Made by a program: the position numbers and the translations under genes. DNA of 58,951 nucleotides from Gemmatimonas sp. (lineage in GTDB: Bacteria; Gemmatimonadota; Gemmatimonadetes; Gemmatimonadales; Gemmatimonadaceae): positions 1 to 58,951 of the forward strand of contig JANYJW010000032.1 of the NCBI GenBank assembly GCA_025361705.1, in the 5' to 3' direction. The notes beneath the pieces were generated by a model, which was not told the DNA's origin, did not search any database, and saw only the letters and a list, made by a program, of their open reading frames with translations. Positions 10,709-21,285 of this stretch are shown here, in pieces. Each line of letters begins with the position of its first letter. Position 1 is the stretch's first letter.

Positions 10709-11205
10709 TGGCGATCACAACCAGGGTCGTTGCGCGGCCCACCGGCGAGGCGAGCTATGTGCGCGCCACGTTCAAGGGACTCGCGCTGTCGTTCAAGCAT
10801 CTCGTGGACCCGCACAAGGTGACGGTGCAGTACCCCGAGGAGAAGTGGGACATCGGGCCGCGCTGGCGCGGCACCCACCGCATGCTGACCACCGAGGACG
10901 GCACGGCGAAGTGCGTGGCGTGCGGCTTGTGCCCGACGGTGTGTCCGGCCAACTGCATCAAGCTGGTGCCGGGCGTGGACGCCCAGGGCAACCGCTACCC
11001 GGTGGTGTTCGAGATTGACGAGTTCCGCTGCATCTTCTGCGGCTATTGCCAGGAAGTATGCCCGGAGGAAGCGATCCATGTCGGGCGGCATTACGAGAAC
11101 GCCGAAATGGACCGCAAGGATTTCGTGTACGACCTGGCGCGGCTCACGGCGCAGACGCACCCGGTCTGCGAGATGTGGGATCCGGCTGACCCCAAGGGTG
11201 AGTGA
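10708..11205 (+). CDS. nuoI: NADH-quinone oxidoreductase subunit I (N6a/N6b)
   Basis: A 165-residue, TYKY-type 8Fe ferredoxin that passes electrons towards NuoB. Two complete motifs are visible: CVACGLCPTVCPANC (from residue ~70) and CIFCGYCQEVCPEEA (from ~109). An amphipathic N-terminal helix (KGLALSFKHLVD) anchors it to the membrane arm. ATG 10708 overlaps the nuoH stop by one base. Confidence 0.97.
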   Translation: MAITTRVVARPTGEASYVRATFKGLALSFKHLVDPHKVTVQYPEEKWDIGPRWRGTHRMLTTEDGTAKCVACGLCPTVCPANCIKLVPGVDAQGNRYPVVFEIDEFRCIFCGYCQEVCPEEAIHVGRHYENAEMDRKDFVYDLARLTAQTHPVCEMWDPADPKGE

Positions 11206-11774
11206 TGCTAGCCAATCAATTCCATTCGCTGTTCTACGCGTTCGGGTTCTACCTGTTCGGGCTGGTGGCCATTGCGAGCGCCGTCGCGTTTGTGACGCGC
11301 AAGAGCCCGGTGGCGGCGGCGATGTGGCTGGTGAACGTCATGTTCTGCCTGGCCGCCCTGTACGTGATGCTCGACGCGCAGTTCATCGCCGCCATGCAGG
11401 TGCTGGTATACACCGGTGCCATCATGGTGGTCTTCCTGTTCGTGATCATGCTCCTCAACCTTGGGCATCCGTCGGAACTGGCGGACGCGCGGGGGCGGTG
11501 GGGCTACATCTTCGCGACGTTCATCGGCCTCGTGATGCTGGCCGAGGTGATGGCGCTCAACCGGGCCAACACGATTGAGCGGATGATTCCGCCCGACCTC
11601 GCCGCGCGGGCTGCGGCGGCGGCGGCCACGCCGCTGGCGGGCGGCATCATCGGCCCAGTGGCGGCGCCGCTCTTCAATGAGTACCTGCTGGCCTTCGAAC
11701 TGACGAGCGTGCTGCTGCTCGCCGCGATCGTGGGCGCCGTGGTGCTCGGCAAGCGGAGGACCGATGCTCGTTGA
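11205..11774 (+). CDS. nuoJ: NADH-quinone oxidoreductase subunit J
   Basis: A five-helix membrane subunit, 189 residues. The start is ATG 11205 in a TGATG overlap with nuoI; a GTG at 11202 is the alternative. The family core helix [20 protein letters not shown] (~66-85), whose bulged helix gates proton coupling in known structures, is conserved. The loop between helices 4 and 5 is Ala/Pro-rich. It overlaps nuoK by 11 bp. Confidence 0.95.
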   Translation: MLANQFHSLFYAFGFYLFGLVAIASAVAFVTRKSPVAAAMWLVNVMFCLAALYVMLDAQFIAAMQVLVYTGAIMVVFLFVIMLLNLGHPSELADARGRWGYIFATFIGLVMLAEVMALNRANTIERMIPPDLAARAAAAAATPLAGGIIGPVAAPLFNEYLLAFELTSVLLLAAIVGAVVLGKRRTDAR

Positions 11775-12057
11775 AGCGCTCGCCCTGTCGGCGGTGTTGT
11801 TCACGATTGGCGTGGTCGGCGTGCTGACGCGCCGCAACGCGATCATCCTCTTCATGTGCATTGAGCTGATGCTCAATGCCGTGAACCTGTCGTTCGTCGC
11901 GCTGAGCACGCTGTACGGCGCCACCGGGCAGGTGTTCGTGGTGTTCACCATGACCGTCGCCGCGGCCGAAGCTGCGGTGGGCCTGGCGATCATCATCGCG
12001 ATCTTCCGCCACACGCGGTCGGTCAACCTCCAGAACATCAACCTGCTCAAGGGATGA
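11764..12057 (+). CDS. nuoK: NADH-quinone oxidoreductase subunit K
   Basis: A 97-residue, three-helix antiporter-like subunit. The key membrane Glu lies in [13 protein letters not shown] (~35-47), and a second acidic site lies in the [11 protein letters not shown] helix. These residues form the hydrophilic axis in known complex I. Length and helix spacing match the family exactly. The TGA overlaps the nuoL start. Confidence 0.97.
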   Translation: MLVEALALSAVLFTIGVVGVLTRRNAIILFMCIELMLNAVNLSFVALSTLYGATGQVFVVFTMTVAAAEAAVGLAIIIAIFRHTRSVNLQNINLLKG

Positions 12058-14240
12058 TGCACCCGGCCATGATTCCCGAGGGAGCGCACCCGCTCGCGGC
12101 AACCGTCGCGCGCTTCGTGTGGTTGCTCCCGCTGCTGCCGCTGCTCGGATTCCTGATCAACGGAACCCTGGCGATGCTTGGCGCGGCCAAGGTGGGCCCG
12201 GCCGATCCTTCGGCGGGGCACGATTCCGATGATCACGGGCACGGGGCGGCGCATGGGCACGACGCGCACGATGCCCATCATGCCCCGACGCGACACAAGT
12301 ACGCGGCCATCACGAGCCTCGTCGGACCCGGCGTGCTGGTGGCGGCGTTCGGCCTTGCCGTCGCGTGCTTCTTCGCGATGCGCAGCGTCGACATGGAGCG
12401 CCCGTTCCTGCTCACGCTGTTCCAATGGATGCCGGTGGGCGACCTCAACCTCACGGCGTCGTTCCTGCTCGATCCGCTGTCGATGGTGATGGTGCTGGTG
12501 ATCACGGGCGTCGGCATGCTGATCCACATCTTCAGTGTCGGCTACATGCAGGATGACCCGGGGTATCCGCGCTACTTCGCGTACCTCAACCTGTTCGTCT
12601 TCTTCATGCTCGTGCTGGTGCTCGGCGGCAGCTACCCGCTGCTGTTCGTGGGCTGGGAGGGCGTGGGGCTCTGCTCGTACCTGCTGATCGGCTTCTGGTT
12701 CTCCGAGAAGGCCAACGCCGACGCCGGCAAGAAGGCGTTCATCGTCAACCGCATCGGCGACTTCGGCTTCCTTGTGGCGATGTTCCTGATGTTCGCCAAC
12801 CTCGGGTCGCTGGACATCGCCACGGTGGCGGAGAAGGCGGTGGAACTTCCGATGGGCGGCGCGATCGTCACCGCCATGGCGCTCTTCCTCTTTCTTGGCT
12901 GCACCGGCAAGAGCGCGCAGATTCCGCTGTATGTGAGGCTGCCCGACGCCATGGCCGGCCCGACGCCGGTGTCGGCGCTGATCCATGCCGCCACGATGGT
13001 GACGGCCGGCGTGTACCTGGTGGCGCGCAGCTCGGCGATTTTCTCGATGGCGCCGATGGCGCAGCTGGTGGTGGCGCTGGTCGGTGCGCTGACGGCGTTC
13101 TTCGCGGCGACGATCGGCCTCAAGCAGTGGGACATCAAGAAGGTGCTGGCGTACTCCACGGTGTCGCAGCTTGGCTACATGTTCATCGGCGTCGGGGTCG
13201 GCGCGTACGTCGCCGGCGTTTTCCATCTGGTGACGCACGCATTCTTCAAGGCGCTCCTGTTCCTCGGGTCGGGCTCGGTGATCTACGTCATGCACGCGGC
13301 GTATCACGCGACGCACAACCACGACGACGCGCAGGATATGCGCAACATGGGCGGGCTCAAGACGTACATGCCCGTGACGTTCTACCTCATGTGGATTGCG
13401 ACGCTGGCCATCGCGGGAATCCCGCTCTTCTCGGGCTTCTTCTCGAAGGACGAGATCCTGGGGTCGGTCTTCGCCCGCATCAGCCATTCGACGCTCGCCG
13501 AGGCCACGCTGTTCGGCGTCCCCGGCGGCACGATATTGCTGATCGTGTACGTCTTGGGCCTCGCGTCGGCGCTGATGACGGCCATCTACATGACGCGCAT
13601 GATGCTCTACACCTTCCACGGCCCCAACCGCACGGGCGAGGCCGAACGGTCGCATCTCACGGAAGCGCCGTGGATCATGACCGGACCGCTGGTGGTGCTG
13701 GCGGCCCTGGCGGCGTTCGGTGGCTGGCTGAACGTCCCCGAACTGCTGAGCGCCGTGGGCCCGGTGGGTTCGCTCGATCACTGGCTGGAGCCCGTGGTGG
13801 GCGAAGCGGCCCTGCGCACGACGTTGGGAGCGGCGCCGCATGTCACGCACCAGACGGAGCTGATGCTCGTCGGCACGGCGATCGCCATTGCCGTGGCGGG
13901 CATCGCGTTTGCGCTCCTGCGGCTCAAGCCCGCGGCGCTGGTGCCCAAGAAGGACTCGCCCGCGGCGACGGGCATTTCGCGGGTGCTCGAGAACAAGTAC
14001 TTCGTGGATGAAGGCTACGACGCGGCCATCGTGCAGCCAACGCTCGCCGTGTCGCGCGCCGTCCTGTGGAAGGGCCTCGATGCCGGCATTATCGATGGCC
14101 TGTTCGTGAATGGCAGCGCGCTGTTGGCGCGCGCCTTCGGTTGGATGGGATCGCAGCTGCAGACCGGGCAAGTGGGCACGTACGCCTGGGTGCTGCTGAT
14201 CGGTGTCATCACCTTGCTTGGCGCCTTCACCTTCCGGTAA
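12054..14240 (+). CDS. nuoL: NADH-quinone oxidoreductase subunit L with His-rich loop
   Basis: The distal proton-pumping antiporter-like subunit, 728 residues, about 15-16 helices plus the lateral helix. The key parts are [17 protein letters not shown] (~200), [20 protein letters not shown] (~283-302; the usual WLPDAM appears here as VRLPDAM) and [16 protein letters not shown] distinct insertion after helix 1 (residues ~56-81, nt 12219-12299) carries nine His and several Asp in [16 protein letters not shown]; it should face the periplasm or cytoplasmic surface and could bind metal. ATG 12054 or 12057 overlaps nuoK. Confidence 0.96.
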   Translation: MMHPAMIPEGAHPLAATVARFVWLLPLLPLLGFLINGTLAMLGAAKVGPADPSAGHDSDDHGHGAAHGHDAHDAHHAPTRHKYAAITSLVGPGVLVAAFGLAVACFFAMRSVDMERPFLLTLFQWMPVGDLNLTASFLLDPLSMVMVLVITGVGMLIHIFSVGYMQDDPGYPRYFAYLNLFVFFMLVLVLGGSYPLLFVGWEGVGLCSYLLIGFWFSEKANADAGKKAFIVNRIGDFGFLVAMFLMFANLGSLDIATVAEKAVELPMGGAIVTAMALFLFLGCTGKSAQIPLYVRLPDAMAGPTPVSALIHAATMVTAGVYLVARSSAIFSMAPMAQLVVALVGALTAFFAATIGLKQWDIKKVLAYSTVSQLGYMFIGVGVGAYVAGVFHLVTHAFFKALLFLGSGSVIYVMHAAYHATHNHDDAQDMRNMGGLKTYMPVTFYLMWIATLAIAGIPLFSGFFSKDEILGSVFARISHSTLAEATLFGVPGGTILLIVYVLGLASALMTAIYMTRMMLYTFHGPNRTGEAERSHLTEAPWIMTGPLVVLAALAAFGGWLNVPELLSAVGPVGSLDHWLEPVVGEAALRTTLGAAPHVTHQTELMLVGTAIAIAVAGIAFALLRLKPAALVPKKDSPAATGISRVLENKYFVDEGYDAAIVQPTLAVSRAVLWKGLDAGIIDGLFVNGSALLARAFGWMGSQLQTGQVGTYAWVLLIGVITLLGAFTFR

Positions 14241-14243
14241 CCC

Positions 14244-15827
14244 ATGACCGCGTTCCTGTCGTCGATCAATTACAACGCCTGGATCGTTCCGGTCCTGCTG
14301 TTGCTGCCGGCGTTCGGCGCTGTCGGGCTGTGGGCGCATGCGCTCCTGACGGCGAACGACCCGGCGGACAAGCGCTGGCGTGAAGTGCGCGTCCTCGCCT
14401 TCGCCTTCTTCCTGGGCGAAGCCCTCCTTTCGCTCGGACTCTGGTGGTCCATCGACACGGCGGCCATCGGCTGGCAGGCGATGGTGGACCTGTCGTGGAT
14501 CCCGCAGTGGGGCATCCGGTTCACCGTCGGCCTCGACGGCATCTCCCTGACGCTGGTGCTGCTGACCACGCTCATGATGCCGCTGGCCGTGCTGGGGAGC
14601 TGGACGAGCATCCGCACCAAGCCGCACGCGTACTACGCGCTGCTGCTGCTGCTGACCATCGGCATGCTGGGCGTCTTCGTGTCGCTCGACCTCGTGCTCT
14701 TCTACGTGATGTGGGAGATCATGTTGGTGCCGATGTACCTGGTGATCGGCGTCTGGGGCGGGGAACGGCGGCTGTACGCGGCGATCAAGTTCTTCATCTA
14801 CACCATGATCGGCTCGCTGCTGATGCTGGTCGCCATCCTGTACCTTGGGTCGGAGGCATCCCGCATCGCGGGCGCGCCAACCTTCAGCTACGACTTCATC
14901 CTGAACAACGTGCGGCTCGACCCGACCACCACGCTGTGGTTGTTCGGCGCGTTCGCGCTCGCGTTCGCGGTGAAGGTGCCGATGTTCCCGTTCCACACGT
15001 GGCTGCCCGACGCGCATGTCGAGGCACCCACGGCCGGGTCGGTGATCCTGGCCGCGATCATGCTGAAGATGGGCACGTTCGGCTTCGTGCGGTTCGCGCT
15101 GCCGCTCTTTCCGTCGGCGGCAATGAACCCCGCGGTGCGGAGCTTCATCATCGCGCTGGCGGTCATCGGGATCATCTACGGCGCCCTCGTGGCGCTGGTG
15201 CAGCCCGACTTCAAGAAACTCGTGGCGTATTCCTCGGTCAGCCACCTCGGCTTCGTGATGCTCGGCATCTTCGCGCTCACGACCGAGTCGATGCAGGGCG
15301 CGCTGATGGTGAACATCAACCACGGCGTGTCGACGGGGGCGCTGTTCCTCCTCATCGGCATGATCTACGAGCGCCGGCACACCCGCATGATCGCGGACTA
15401 CGGCGGCATCGCCAAGGTGGTGCCGATCTTCGCGACCATCCTGACCATCGTGTCGCTGAGCAGCATCGGCGTGCCCGGGACCAACGGCTTCATCGGAGAG
15501 TTCCTGGTGCTGGTGGGTGCGTACAAGACCCAGCCGCTCGCCACGGTGATCTCGGCGACCGCCGTCATCTTTGCCGCGGCGTACCTGCTGTGGGCGCTGC
15601 AGCGCATCATCTACAACAAGCTCGACAAGCCCGCGAACGAAGGGCTCAAGGACCTCAACTGGCGCGAGATCGGCCTGCTGGTGCCGCTCCTCATCGCCAT
15701 CGTCTGGCTGGGCGTCTACCCCAAGCCTCTTCTGGACAAGACCGAACCGGCTGCGCGCCGCCTCGTCGAGTATGTGCAGACGGGCGGAGTCAAGGCGGCG
15801 GTGAATATCACTCACACGGCGCGATAA
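14244..15827 (+). CDS. nuoM: NADH-quinone oxidoreductase subunit M
   Basis: The middle antiporter-like proton-pumping subunit, 527 residues, about 14 helices. Family hallmarks are VMWEIMLVPMYLVIGVWGG with the essential Glu (~155-172), FHTWLPDAHVEAPTAGSV (~249-266), VAYSSVSHLGF and NINHGVSTGALFLLIGM. It begins 3 bp after nuoL and stops immediately before the nuoN ATG. Confidence 0.97.
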   Translation: MTAFLSSINYNAWIVPVLLLLPAFGAVGLWAHALLTANDPADKRWREVRVLAFAFFLGEALLSLGLWWSIDTAAIGWQAMVDLSWIPQWGIRFTVGLDGISLTLVLLTTLMMPLAVLGSWTSIRTKPHAYYALLLLLTIGMLGVFVSLDLVLFYVMWEIMLVPMYLVIGVWGGERRLYAAIKFFIYTMIGSLLMLVAILYLGSEASRIAGAPTFSYDFILNNVRLDPTTTLWLFGAFALAFAVKVPMFPFHTWLPDAHVEAPTAGSVILAAIMLKMGTFGFVRFALPLFPSAAMNPAVRSFIIALAVIGIIYGALVALVQPDFKKLVAYSSVSHLGFVMLGIFALTTESMQGALMVNINHGVSTGALFLLIGMIYERRHTRMIADYGGIAKVVPIFATILTIVSLSSIGVPGTNGFIGEFLVLVGAYKTQPLATVISATAVIFAAAYLLWALQRIIYNKLDKPANEGLKDLNWREIGLLVPLLIAIVWLGVYPKPLLDKTEPAARRLVEYVQTGGVKAAVNITHTAR

Positions 15828-17342
15828 ATGATCTTCGATCTCGCGAATCCGTCGCAGCTCATGCAGGCCTTCGGGCCCGACCTGCTGCTCATGGCCGGGG
15901 CGATGGTACTGATGCTGTGGGCCGCCTGGCGTCCCGAGTCGCATGAGCACCAGCGCGCCGTCGGCATGGGCGCCCTGGTGCTCATCGCGGCGACGATGGG
16001 CCTCACCATCTGGTACGCGACGCGCGGCCTGTCGTCGACGCTCGGCGTCATCGCCGTCGACAACTTCCGCTGGGCCACCGACCTCATCTGCCTGCTCGGG
16101 GCGTTTGGCGCGATTGCGCTGAGCATCGAGTACAACGCCCGCGAACGCATCATGCCCGCCGAGGCGCATGTGCTGGTGCTCTTCGCGACGGCCGGCATGA
16201 TGGTGCTGGCCGCCGCCCGCGACCTGATGATCGTTTTCCTGGGCATCGAGTTGATGTCGGTGGCGATCTACGTGCTCGCCGGGCTCAACCGCCGCAGTCC
16301 CAAGTCGGCCGAAGGATCGCTCAAGTACTTCCTGCTGGGCGCCTTTGCCACGGGGTTCCTGCTGTACGGCATCGCGCTCGTGTACGGGTCCACGGGTTCC
16401 ACCAACCTCGTCGAGATCGGACAGCGCGTGGTGAATGGGAACTACATCGTGCACCCGATGATGCTCGTGGGCACCGGGCTGCTGCTGGTGGGCTTTGGCT
16501 TCAAGGTGGCTGCGGCGCCGTTCCACATGTGGGCGCCGGACGTCTACGAAGGCGCGCCGACGCCGATTACGGCGTTCATGGCCACCGCGGTAAAGGCGGC
16601 CGCGTTCGCCACCTTCCTGCGCGTCTGGCTCGAGGCGCTGGGCGGAATGGGCGATGCCTGGTTCGCCCCGGTCTGGTGGCTGGCGGCCGTCGCCATGTTC
16701 GTCGGCAACACGGTGGCCCTGTCTCAGCGCAACGTGAAGCGCCTGCTGGCGTATTCGTCGATCGCGCACTCCGGGTACCTGCTGGTGGCCGTCGCCACGG
16801 GGACGCTCGCCGGGTCGGCCGCATTCCTGTTCTACCTCGTGGCGTACACGCTCGCCTCGTTCGGCGCGTTCGCCATCGTCATCACGGTCGGCAGCACGGG
16901 CGACGTGCACGGCAACCTCGAGGATTTCGAGGGGCTGTGGAGCGTGCGTCCGGGCATGGCAATCGCCATGGGCGTGTTCATGCTGTCGCTGATGGGCTTT
17001 CCGATCTTCGGCGGCGTCGGCTTCTTCGGCAAGTGGTACCTGCTGATGGCGGCCATCGAGGCCCCGCGGCCGCTCACCACGCTGGCGGTGGTGCTCGTGC
17101 TTACCTCGGTGGTGTCGGCGGGCTACTACCTGAACGTGCTGCGCGTGATGTTCATGAAGCCGCGCCCCGAGGGGGCGCCCGTGGTTGAGCGCGCCGGCGT
17201 GCTGACGCGCGGCGTGGTCTTCGCCACCGTGCTCGCGATTCTCGTGCTGGGCGTCATCCCCAGCCGTGCGATCGGGTGGAGCAGGGCAAGCATTCCTCGA
17301 GCGCCACAAGTCCAGGCGGCGGCCGTCAACGCACCACGCTGA
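15828..17342 (+). CDS. nuoN: NADH-quinone oxidoreductase subunit N
   Basis: The third antiporter-like subunit and last gene of the operon, 504 residues. LGIELMSVAIYVLAGLNRR (~138-156), AAAPFHMWAPDVYEGAPTPI (~226-245) and LLAYSSIAHSGYLLVA (~304-319) are diagnostic. The ATG follows the nuoM TAA with no gap. A GC-rich hairpin lies 9 bp after the stop, which ends the operon. Confidence 0.97.
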   Translation: MIFDLANPSQLMQAFGPDLLLMAGAMVLMLWAAWRPESHEHQRAVGMGALVLIAATMGLTIWYATRGLSSTLGVIAVDNFRWATDLICLLGAFGAIALSIEYNARERIMPAEAHVLVLFATAGMMVLAAARDLMIVFLGIELMSVAIYVLAGLNRRSPKSAEGSLKYFLLGAFATGFLLYGIALVYGSTGSTNLVEIGQRVVNGNYIVHPMMLVGTGLLLVGFGFKVAAAPFHMWAPDVYEGAPTPITAFMATAVKAAAFATFLRVWLEALGGMGDAWFAPVWWLAAVAMFVGNTVALSQRNVKRLLAYSSIAHSGYLLVAVATGTLAGSAAFLFYLVAYTLASFGAFAIVITVGSTGDVHGNLEDFEGLWSVRPGMAIAMGVFMLSLMGFPIFGGVGFFGKWYLLMAAIEAPRPLTTLAVVLVLTSVVSAGYYLNVLRVMFMKPRPEGAPVVERAGVLTRGVVFATVLAILVLGVIPSRAIGWSRASIPRAPQVQAAAVNAPR

Positions 17343-17350
17343 GTACCGGC

Positions 17351-17374
17351 AACGCCTCGCCCCCGCGAGGCGTT
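17351..17374 (+). terminator. Hairpin terminator after nuoN
   Basis: A perfect 10-bp stem (aacgcctcgc / gcgaggcgtt) around a cccc loop sits 9 bp after nuoN. It is followed by a weakly T-rich stretch (cgtctgtcgg). It suits an intrinsic terminator, although the T tract is poor. Confidence 0.65.
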
Positions 17375-17424
17375 CGTCTGTCGGGTACAGTATGTTTCCG
17401 CACTTCCCCCTCTCCCATGGTTCC

Positions 17425-18789
17425 ATGATCAGCGCAGGCATCTTCCGCCAGTATGACATCCGCGGCGTGGTCGGCGACGACCTCACGCTGGAAGCGGCCG
17501 AGGGCATTGGCCGCGGCTATGCCGCGCTGCTCGTTGAGCGCGGCGTCCGCGGGGCGGTGGCCGTAGGGCGCGACAACCGCCTGAGCGGCGGCGCATTGCG
17601 TGACGCGCTGGTGAAGGGGCTCACGGACTGCGGCGTCGACGTGGTCGACATCGGAGTCGCACCCACCCCGGTGCTGTACTGGAGCCTGCACCACTGCGGC
17701 GTGGTCGGTGGCATCCAGGTGACGGGGTCGCACAATCCGCCTGAGTTCAACGGGTTCAAGCTCTGCATCGGCACGGCGTCGCTGCATGGGGACGGCATTC
17801 TGCGCCTGCATACGCTCATCGAAGGCAGCGTGAGCGCGCCCATCAAGGGGTCGGTGCGCACCGTCACGGTGCTCGACGACTACGTGAAGGACATCGCCGC
17901 CAAGGCGGGCCCGATCACGCGTCGCATCAAGGTCGTGGTGGACTGCGGGAACGGCGTCGGCGCGCTCACCGCGCCCCAGGTGTGCAAGGCGCTGGGCGTG
18001 GACGCGGAGTTCCTGTTTGCCGACAGCGACGGCACGTTCCCCAATCACCATCCCGACCCGACCGTGGTGGAGAACCTGCAGGACCTCATCGCAGCGGTCC
18101 GGCGCACGGGCGCGGAGGTGGGCATCGGCTTCGACGGCGACGCCGATCGCATTGGCATCGTCGACGGGCAGGGGACCATCATCTGGGGCGACTACCTGCT
18201 GCTCCTGTACGCACGCGACGTGCTCGCGCGCACCGGCACGGGGCAGTCGATCATCTTCGACGTGAAGTGCTCACAGGCACTGCCCGACGGGATTCGTGCC
18301 GCAGGCGGCAACCCCGTGATGTGGAAGACCGGGCACTCGCTCATCAAGGAGAAGATGAAGGAGCTGCACGCGCCGATCGCCGGCGAGATGTCCGGGCACA
18401 TGTTCTTCACCGAAGGCTTCTACGGCCACGACGACGCCGTGTACGCTGCCGCGCGCCTGCTCCGCATCCTGGGTGACACGGGCAAGCGCGTGGACGAGCT
18501 GCTGGCCGACGTGCCGCGCTTCGTGAGCACGCCGGAGCTGCGCGTGGACTGCCCGGATGACCGCAAGTTTACCATCGTCGCGGCGGCGCAGAAGTATTTC
18601 GCGGCGCGGCGTGACGTCGTGGACGTGGATGGCGCGCGCATCCTGTTTGGCGACGGATGGGGCCTCATCCGCGCCTCCAACACGCAGCCAATTCTCGTGA
18701 TGCGATTCGAGGCGAAGTCCGATGAGCGGCTGGCTGAGATCCGCGCCGAGGTGGAGGGCTGGCTGAAGACGCAGGGTGTCGGCGCATAG
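17425..18789 (+). CDS. Phosphomannomutase/phosphoglucomutase
   Basis: An alpha-D-phosphohexomutase, 454 residues from ATG 17425 (MISAGIFRQYDIRG, the usual N-terminus of the PMM/PGM group). An in-frame ATG at 17392 would add 11 residues. The phospho-Ser loop TGSHNPPEFNG has Ser102, the Mg loop DGDADRIG is at 237-244, GEMSGHMFF is the sugar-binding loop, and RASNTQP near the C-terminus binds phosphate. It interconverts hexose 6- and 1-phosphates for LPS and polysaccharide precursors. ManB/AlgC-type specificity is likely but unproven. It lies between the nuo terminator and the UPF0182 gene. Confidence 0.92.
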   Translation: MISAGIFRQYDIRGVVGDDLTLEAAEGIGRGYAALLVERGVRGAVAVGRDNRLSGGALRDALVKGLTDCGVDVVDIGVAPTPVLYWSLHHCGVVGGIQVTGSHNPPEFNGFKLCIGTASLHGDGILRLHTLIEGSVSAPIKGSVRTVTVLDDYVKDIAAKAGPITRRIKVVVDCGNGVGALTAPQVCKALGVDAEFLFADSDGTFPNHHPDPTVVENLQDLIAAVRRTGAEVGIGFDGDADRIGIVDGQGTIIWGDYLLLLYARDVLARTGTGQSIIFDVKCSQALPDGIRAAGGNPVMWKTGHSLIKEKMKELHAPIAGEMSGHMFFTEGFYGHDDAVYAAARLLRILGDTGKRVDELLADVPRFVSTPELRVDCPDDRKFTIVAAAQKYFAARRDVVDVDGARILFGDGWGLIRASNTQPILVMRFEAKSDERLAEIRAEVEGWLKTQGVGA

Positions 18790-18790
18790 C

Positions 18791-21235
18791 ATGACCGTGC
18801 GACGCGGCCTCGCGCTGGCAGGCGCCGCACTGGCGCTGGCGCTGGTCGCCGGGCGCCTGCTGTCGGCCGCGTACGCAGACTGGGCGTGGTACACGGCCCT
18901 CGGCGCGGGTTCGCTTTGGAGCGTGCGCCTGGCGACGCTCACCGCGCTGCGCAGCGGGCTGTTTCTCGTTGCGTTCACGTTTGCGTTCGGCAACGTGCTG
19001 GCGATGCGCCGCTCGATCGTGTCGCTTGTCCTGCCACGGCAACTCGCCAATCTCGAGATTGGTGAAGCGGTTCCAGGCCGTGCGCTCACGGCGGCGGCGG
19101 CTGGCATGAGTCTGGTCATCGCGGCGGGCCTCGCGCTGACGCAGGATGACTGGTTGGCAGTATTGCGGGCCCAGTGGGCGACCCCCCTTGGCGAAATCGA
19201 CCCGTACCTGAGCCGCGACCTCGCGTTCTGGGTAGGGTGGTTGCCGTTCGAACGCATGCTCCACGACTGGAGCGTGACGCTCGCCGTCGTCGTGGGCATG
19301 ATCGTGATGCTCCTGTACGGTCTCACGCCGTCGGTGCAGGTGAAGCGCGGCCATGTGCACGTGTCCACCTGGGTGCGCCGCCACTTCGCTCTGTACTCCG
19401 GCGTGCTGCTGCTGCTCGTCGCCTGGGGCTATCGCCTTGACGCGTTCGACCTGCTGATTCACGGCAGCGGCGCGCGCGAGACGTTCATCGCATTTGACCA
19501 CCTCATCCTGTATCCGTACCTCATCGCCGTCGGCATAGGCACTGCTGCGACCGGCGTGCTGGTGGCGTGGACGGGGTGGATGGGGCATCAACGGGCAACG
19601 TTCGCTGCGCTGCTGTTGACCCTGCTGGCTGGCCCGGTGGGGCGAGGCATCCTGCCGCTCCTCGACCGGCGCACAGCCACCGAGCGGGAGCGCAGCACCA
19701 TCGACCGTCCGTACGAGCGGGTGCGCGTGCTGTTCACCCGCCGGGCCTACAGGGTGGACGACATCGTGCGGGGTGCCGCGGCCGACAGCCTGCGCGTGGC
19801 GGACGAACGGCTCGCCCATAGCGTGAGCAGCTGGGATCCCGCCGCCCTTGCACGCGCTGCATCGGGGCAGGCTGGGGTCGTGCCGATCACGGGCGGTCAC
19901 GCATGGCAGGTGGGGACCGGTGGTGCGATTGCAGCGACCATCGCCTATGGTGCCGGCGCGGACGGCCGGCACTTGCCGCTCGCCGTGCAATCCGTCGATC
20001 CGTCGGACGCCGACGAGCGCGGCGCGCCATGGCCGGCGGCCGATCCGACCATCCCGACGCTCCCCCCGTTGGTGGTGGGGCTCGGATTGCCCGGCGTGGC
20101 GCTGATGGCTGATTCGTTGGGGCGTGTGGCAAGCCCGACCTTTGCCGCCGGCTGGCGGCGGCTCGCGCTGGCGTGGAGCGTGCAGAACGTGCGGCTCGCG
20201 TTCAGCGACGCCGACCCGATGCGCACCAGGCTGTTGACGCGCCGCGACGTGCTCGAGCGCGTGCGGGCGCTCGTCCCGTTCTTCACGACCGGCGTCACGC
20301 CGCAGGCGATGGTGGTGCACGATTCGCTGTGGTGGAGCGTCGAGCTGTTTCACGCGAGCAGTGACTACCCGCTGTCCGAGCAACAGCTGCTCGGTGGCGA
20401 GTCGCAGCATTTTGCGGTGGGGGCCGGTGTGGCGTTGGTGAACGCACACAGCGGCCGAGTGCTAGTGGTGCTGCCCGACCGCCCCGACAAGATGACCCGC
20501 TGGTGGCGCGATCAGCTGCCGGCGTTGTTCGCGCGCCGATCGGTCGCTGACGCCGACCTCGTGGCGGCGCTTCCGCCGCCCGTGGACCGCGCGACGGTAC
20601 AGGGCAGCGCCCTGGCGCGCACCGGGTTCCGCACGGACACGCTCGCCGCGCGCCCGCTCTTTCAGGCCGACGACGCAGACGAGGACCTGCTGTCGCGGAC
20701 ACCCACGTCCTTCGTGAGTGCGGCGAAAGGCCAGCCGCTGGCGTGGGGTGTTCCAGCCGTCGACGGCACCGACCGCGTGCGGGGCATCTTCCTGGCGGTC
20801 GGCGGGGCGCAGCAACGCACGATGCTGGTGGAGCAGCGAGACAGCCTGCGGTGGGCCGGGATCCTCGACCGCCTGCAGCACGTTGCGGACAGCGCGCAGA
20901 TCAGCCGGTCTCGGCGGTATCCGCGGCGCGGGCGCGTGCAGGTGGTGCCAATGCGCGATGGCATGCTGGTGGTGCAGGCCTTCTACGACTGGCCGCCGGA
21001 GCGTGAGCCGTCGCTCACGGGCATCGTGGCGCTGCGCACCGGTCAACCGGCGCGGGTGGCGGGCTCGCTCGCCGAGGCCTTTGGCCAGGGCGCGCGCCCG
21101 CCCGACGGCGATGGACGCCTGCGGCTGCGGCTTGCGCGGGTCTACGGCCAGTTGCAGGACGCCCTGCGGCAGAGTGACTGGGCCGCATTCGGCCGCGCCA
21201 TGGCGGAACTGCGCCGACTCTCAGGTGAGCGGTAG
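18791..21235 (+). CDS. UPF0182 family membrane protein
   Basis: About 814 residues from ATG 18791. The N-terminal ~290 residues form about seven transmembrane helices with the family hallmarks YADWAWYTALGAGSLWSVRL and DPYLSRDLAFWVGWLPFERM. The rest is a large soluble domain containing the family-type segments RPYERVRVLFTRRAYRVDDI and VRLAFSDADPMRTRLLTRRD. It is somewhat shorter than many members (about 900-1000 residues). The function of the family is not established. It starts 1 bp after the upstream mutase stop, so the two are probably cotranscribed. Confidence 0.85.
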   Translation: MTVRRGLALAGAALALALVAGRLLSAAYADWAWYTALGAGSLWSVRLATLTALRSGLFLVAFTFAFGNVLAMRRSIVSLVLPRQLANLEIGEAVPGRALTAAAAGMSLVIAAGLALTQDDWLAVLRAQWATPLGEIDPYLSRDLAFWVGWLPFERMLHDWSVTLAVVVGMIVMLLYGLTPSVQVKRGHVHVSTWVRRHFALYSGVLLLLVAWGYRLDAFDLLIHGSGARETFIAFDHLILYPYLIAVGIGTAATGVLVAWTGWMGHQRATFAALLLTLLAGPVGRGILPLLDRRTATERERSTIDRPYERVRVLFTRRAYRVDDIVRGAAADSLRVADERLAHSVSSWDPAALARAASGQAGVVPITGGHAWQVGTGGAIAATIAYGAGADGRHLPLAVQSVDPSDADERGAPWPAADPTIPTLPPLVVGLGLPGVALMADSLGRVASPTFAAGWRRLALAWSVQNVRLAFSDADPMRTRLLTRRDVLERVRALVPFFTTGVTPQAMVVHDSLWWSVELFHASSDYPLSEQQLLGGESQHFAVGAGVALVNAHSGRVLVVLPDRPDKMTRWWRDQLPALFARRSVADADLVAALPPPVDRATVQGSALARTGFRTDTLAARPLFQADDADEDLLSRTPTSFVSAAKGQPLAWGVPAVDGTDRVRGIFLAVGGAQQRTMLVEQRDSLRWAGILDRLQHVADSAQISRSRRYPRRGRVQVVPMRDGMLVVQAFYDWPPEREPSLTGIVALRTGQPARVAGSLAEAFGQGARPPDGDGRLRLRLARVYGQLQDALRQSDWAAFGRAMAELRRLSGER

Positions 21236-21285
21236 CGCGCGCCGATAATCTGGCGAACGGGCGTCGCGGGAGCCGAGCGGCTGGG

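Noticed and set aside
11208-17507. A 2099-residue open frame on the minus strand opposite nuoJ-nuoN
   Set aside because: It is the antisense of six well-defined nuo genes. Its translation is His/Arg/Gln-rich low complexity without any domain, as GC-rich codon bias produces.
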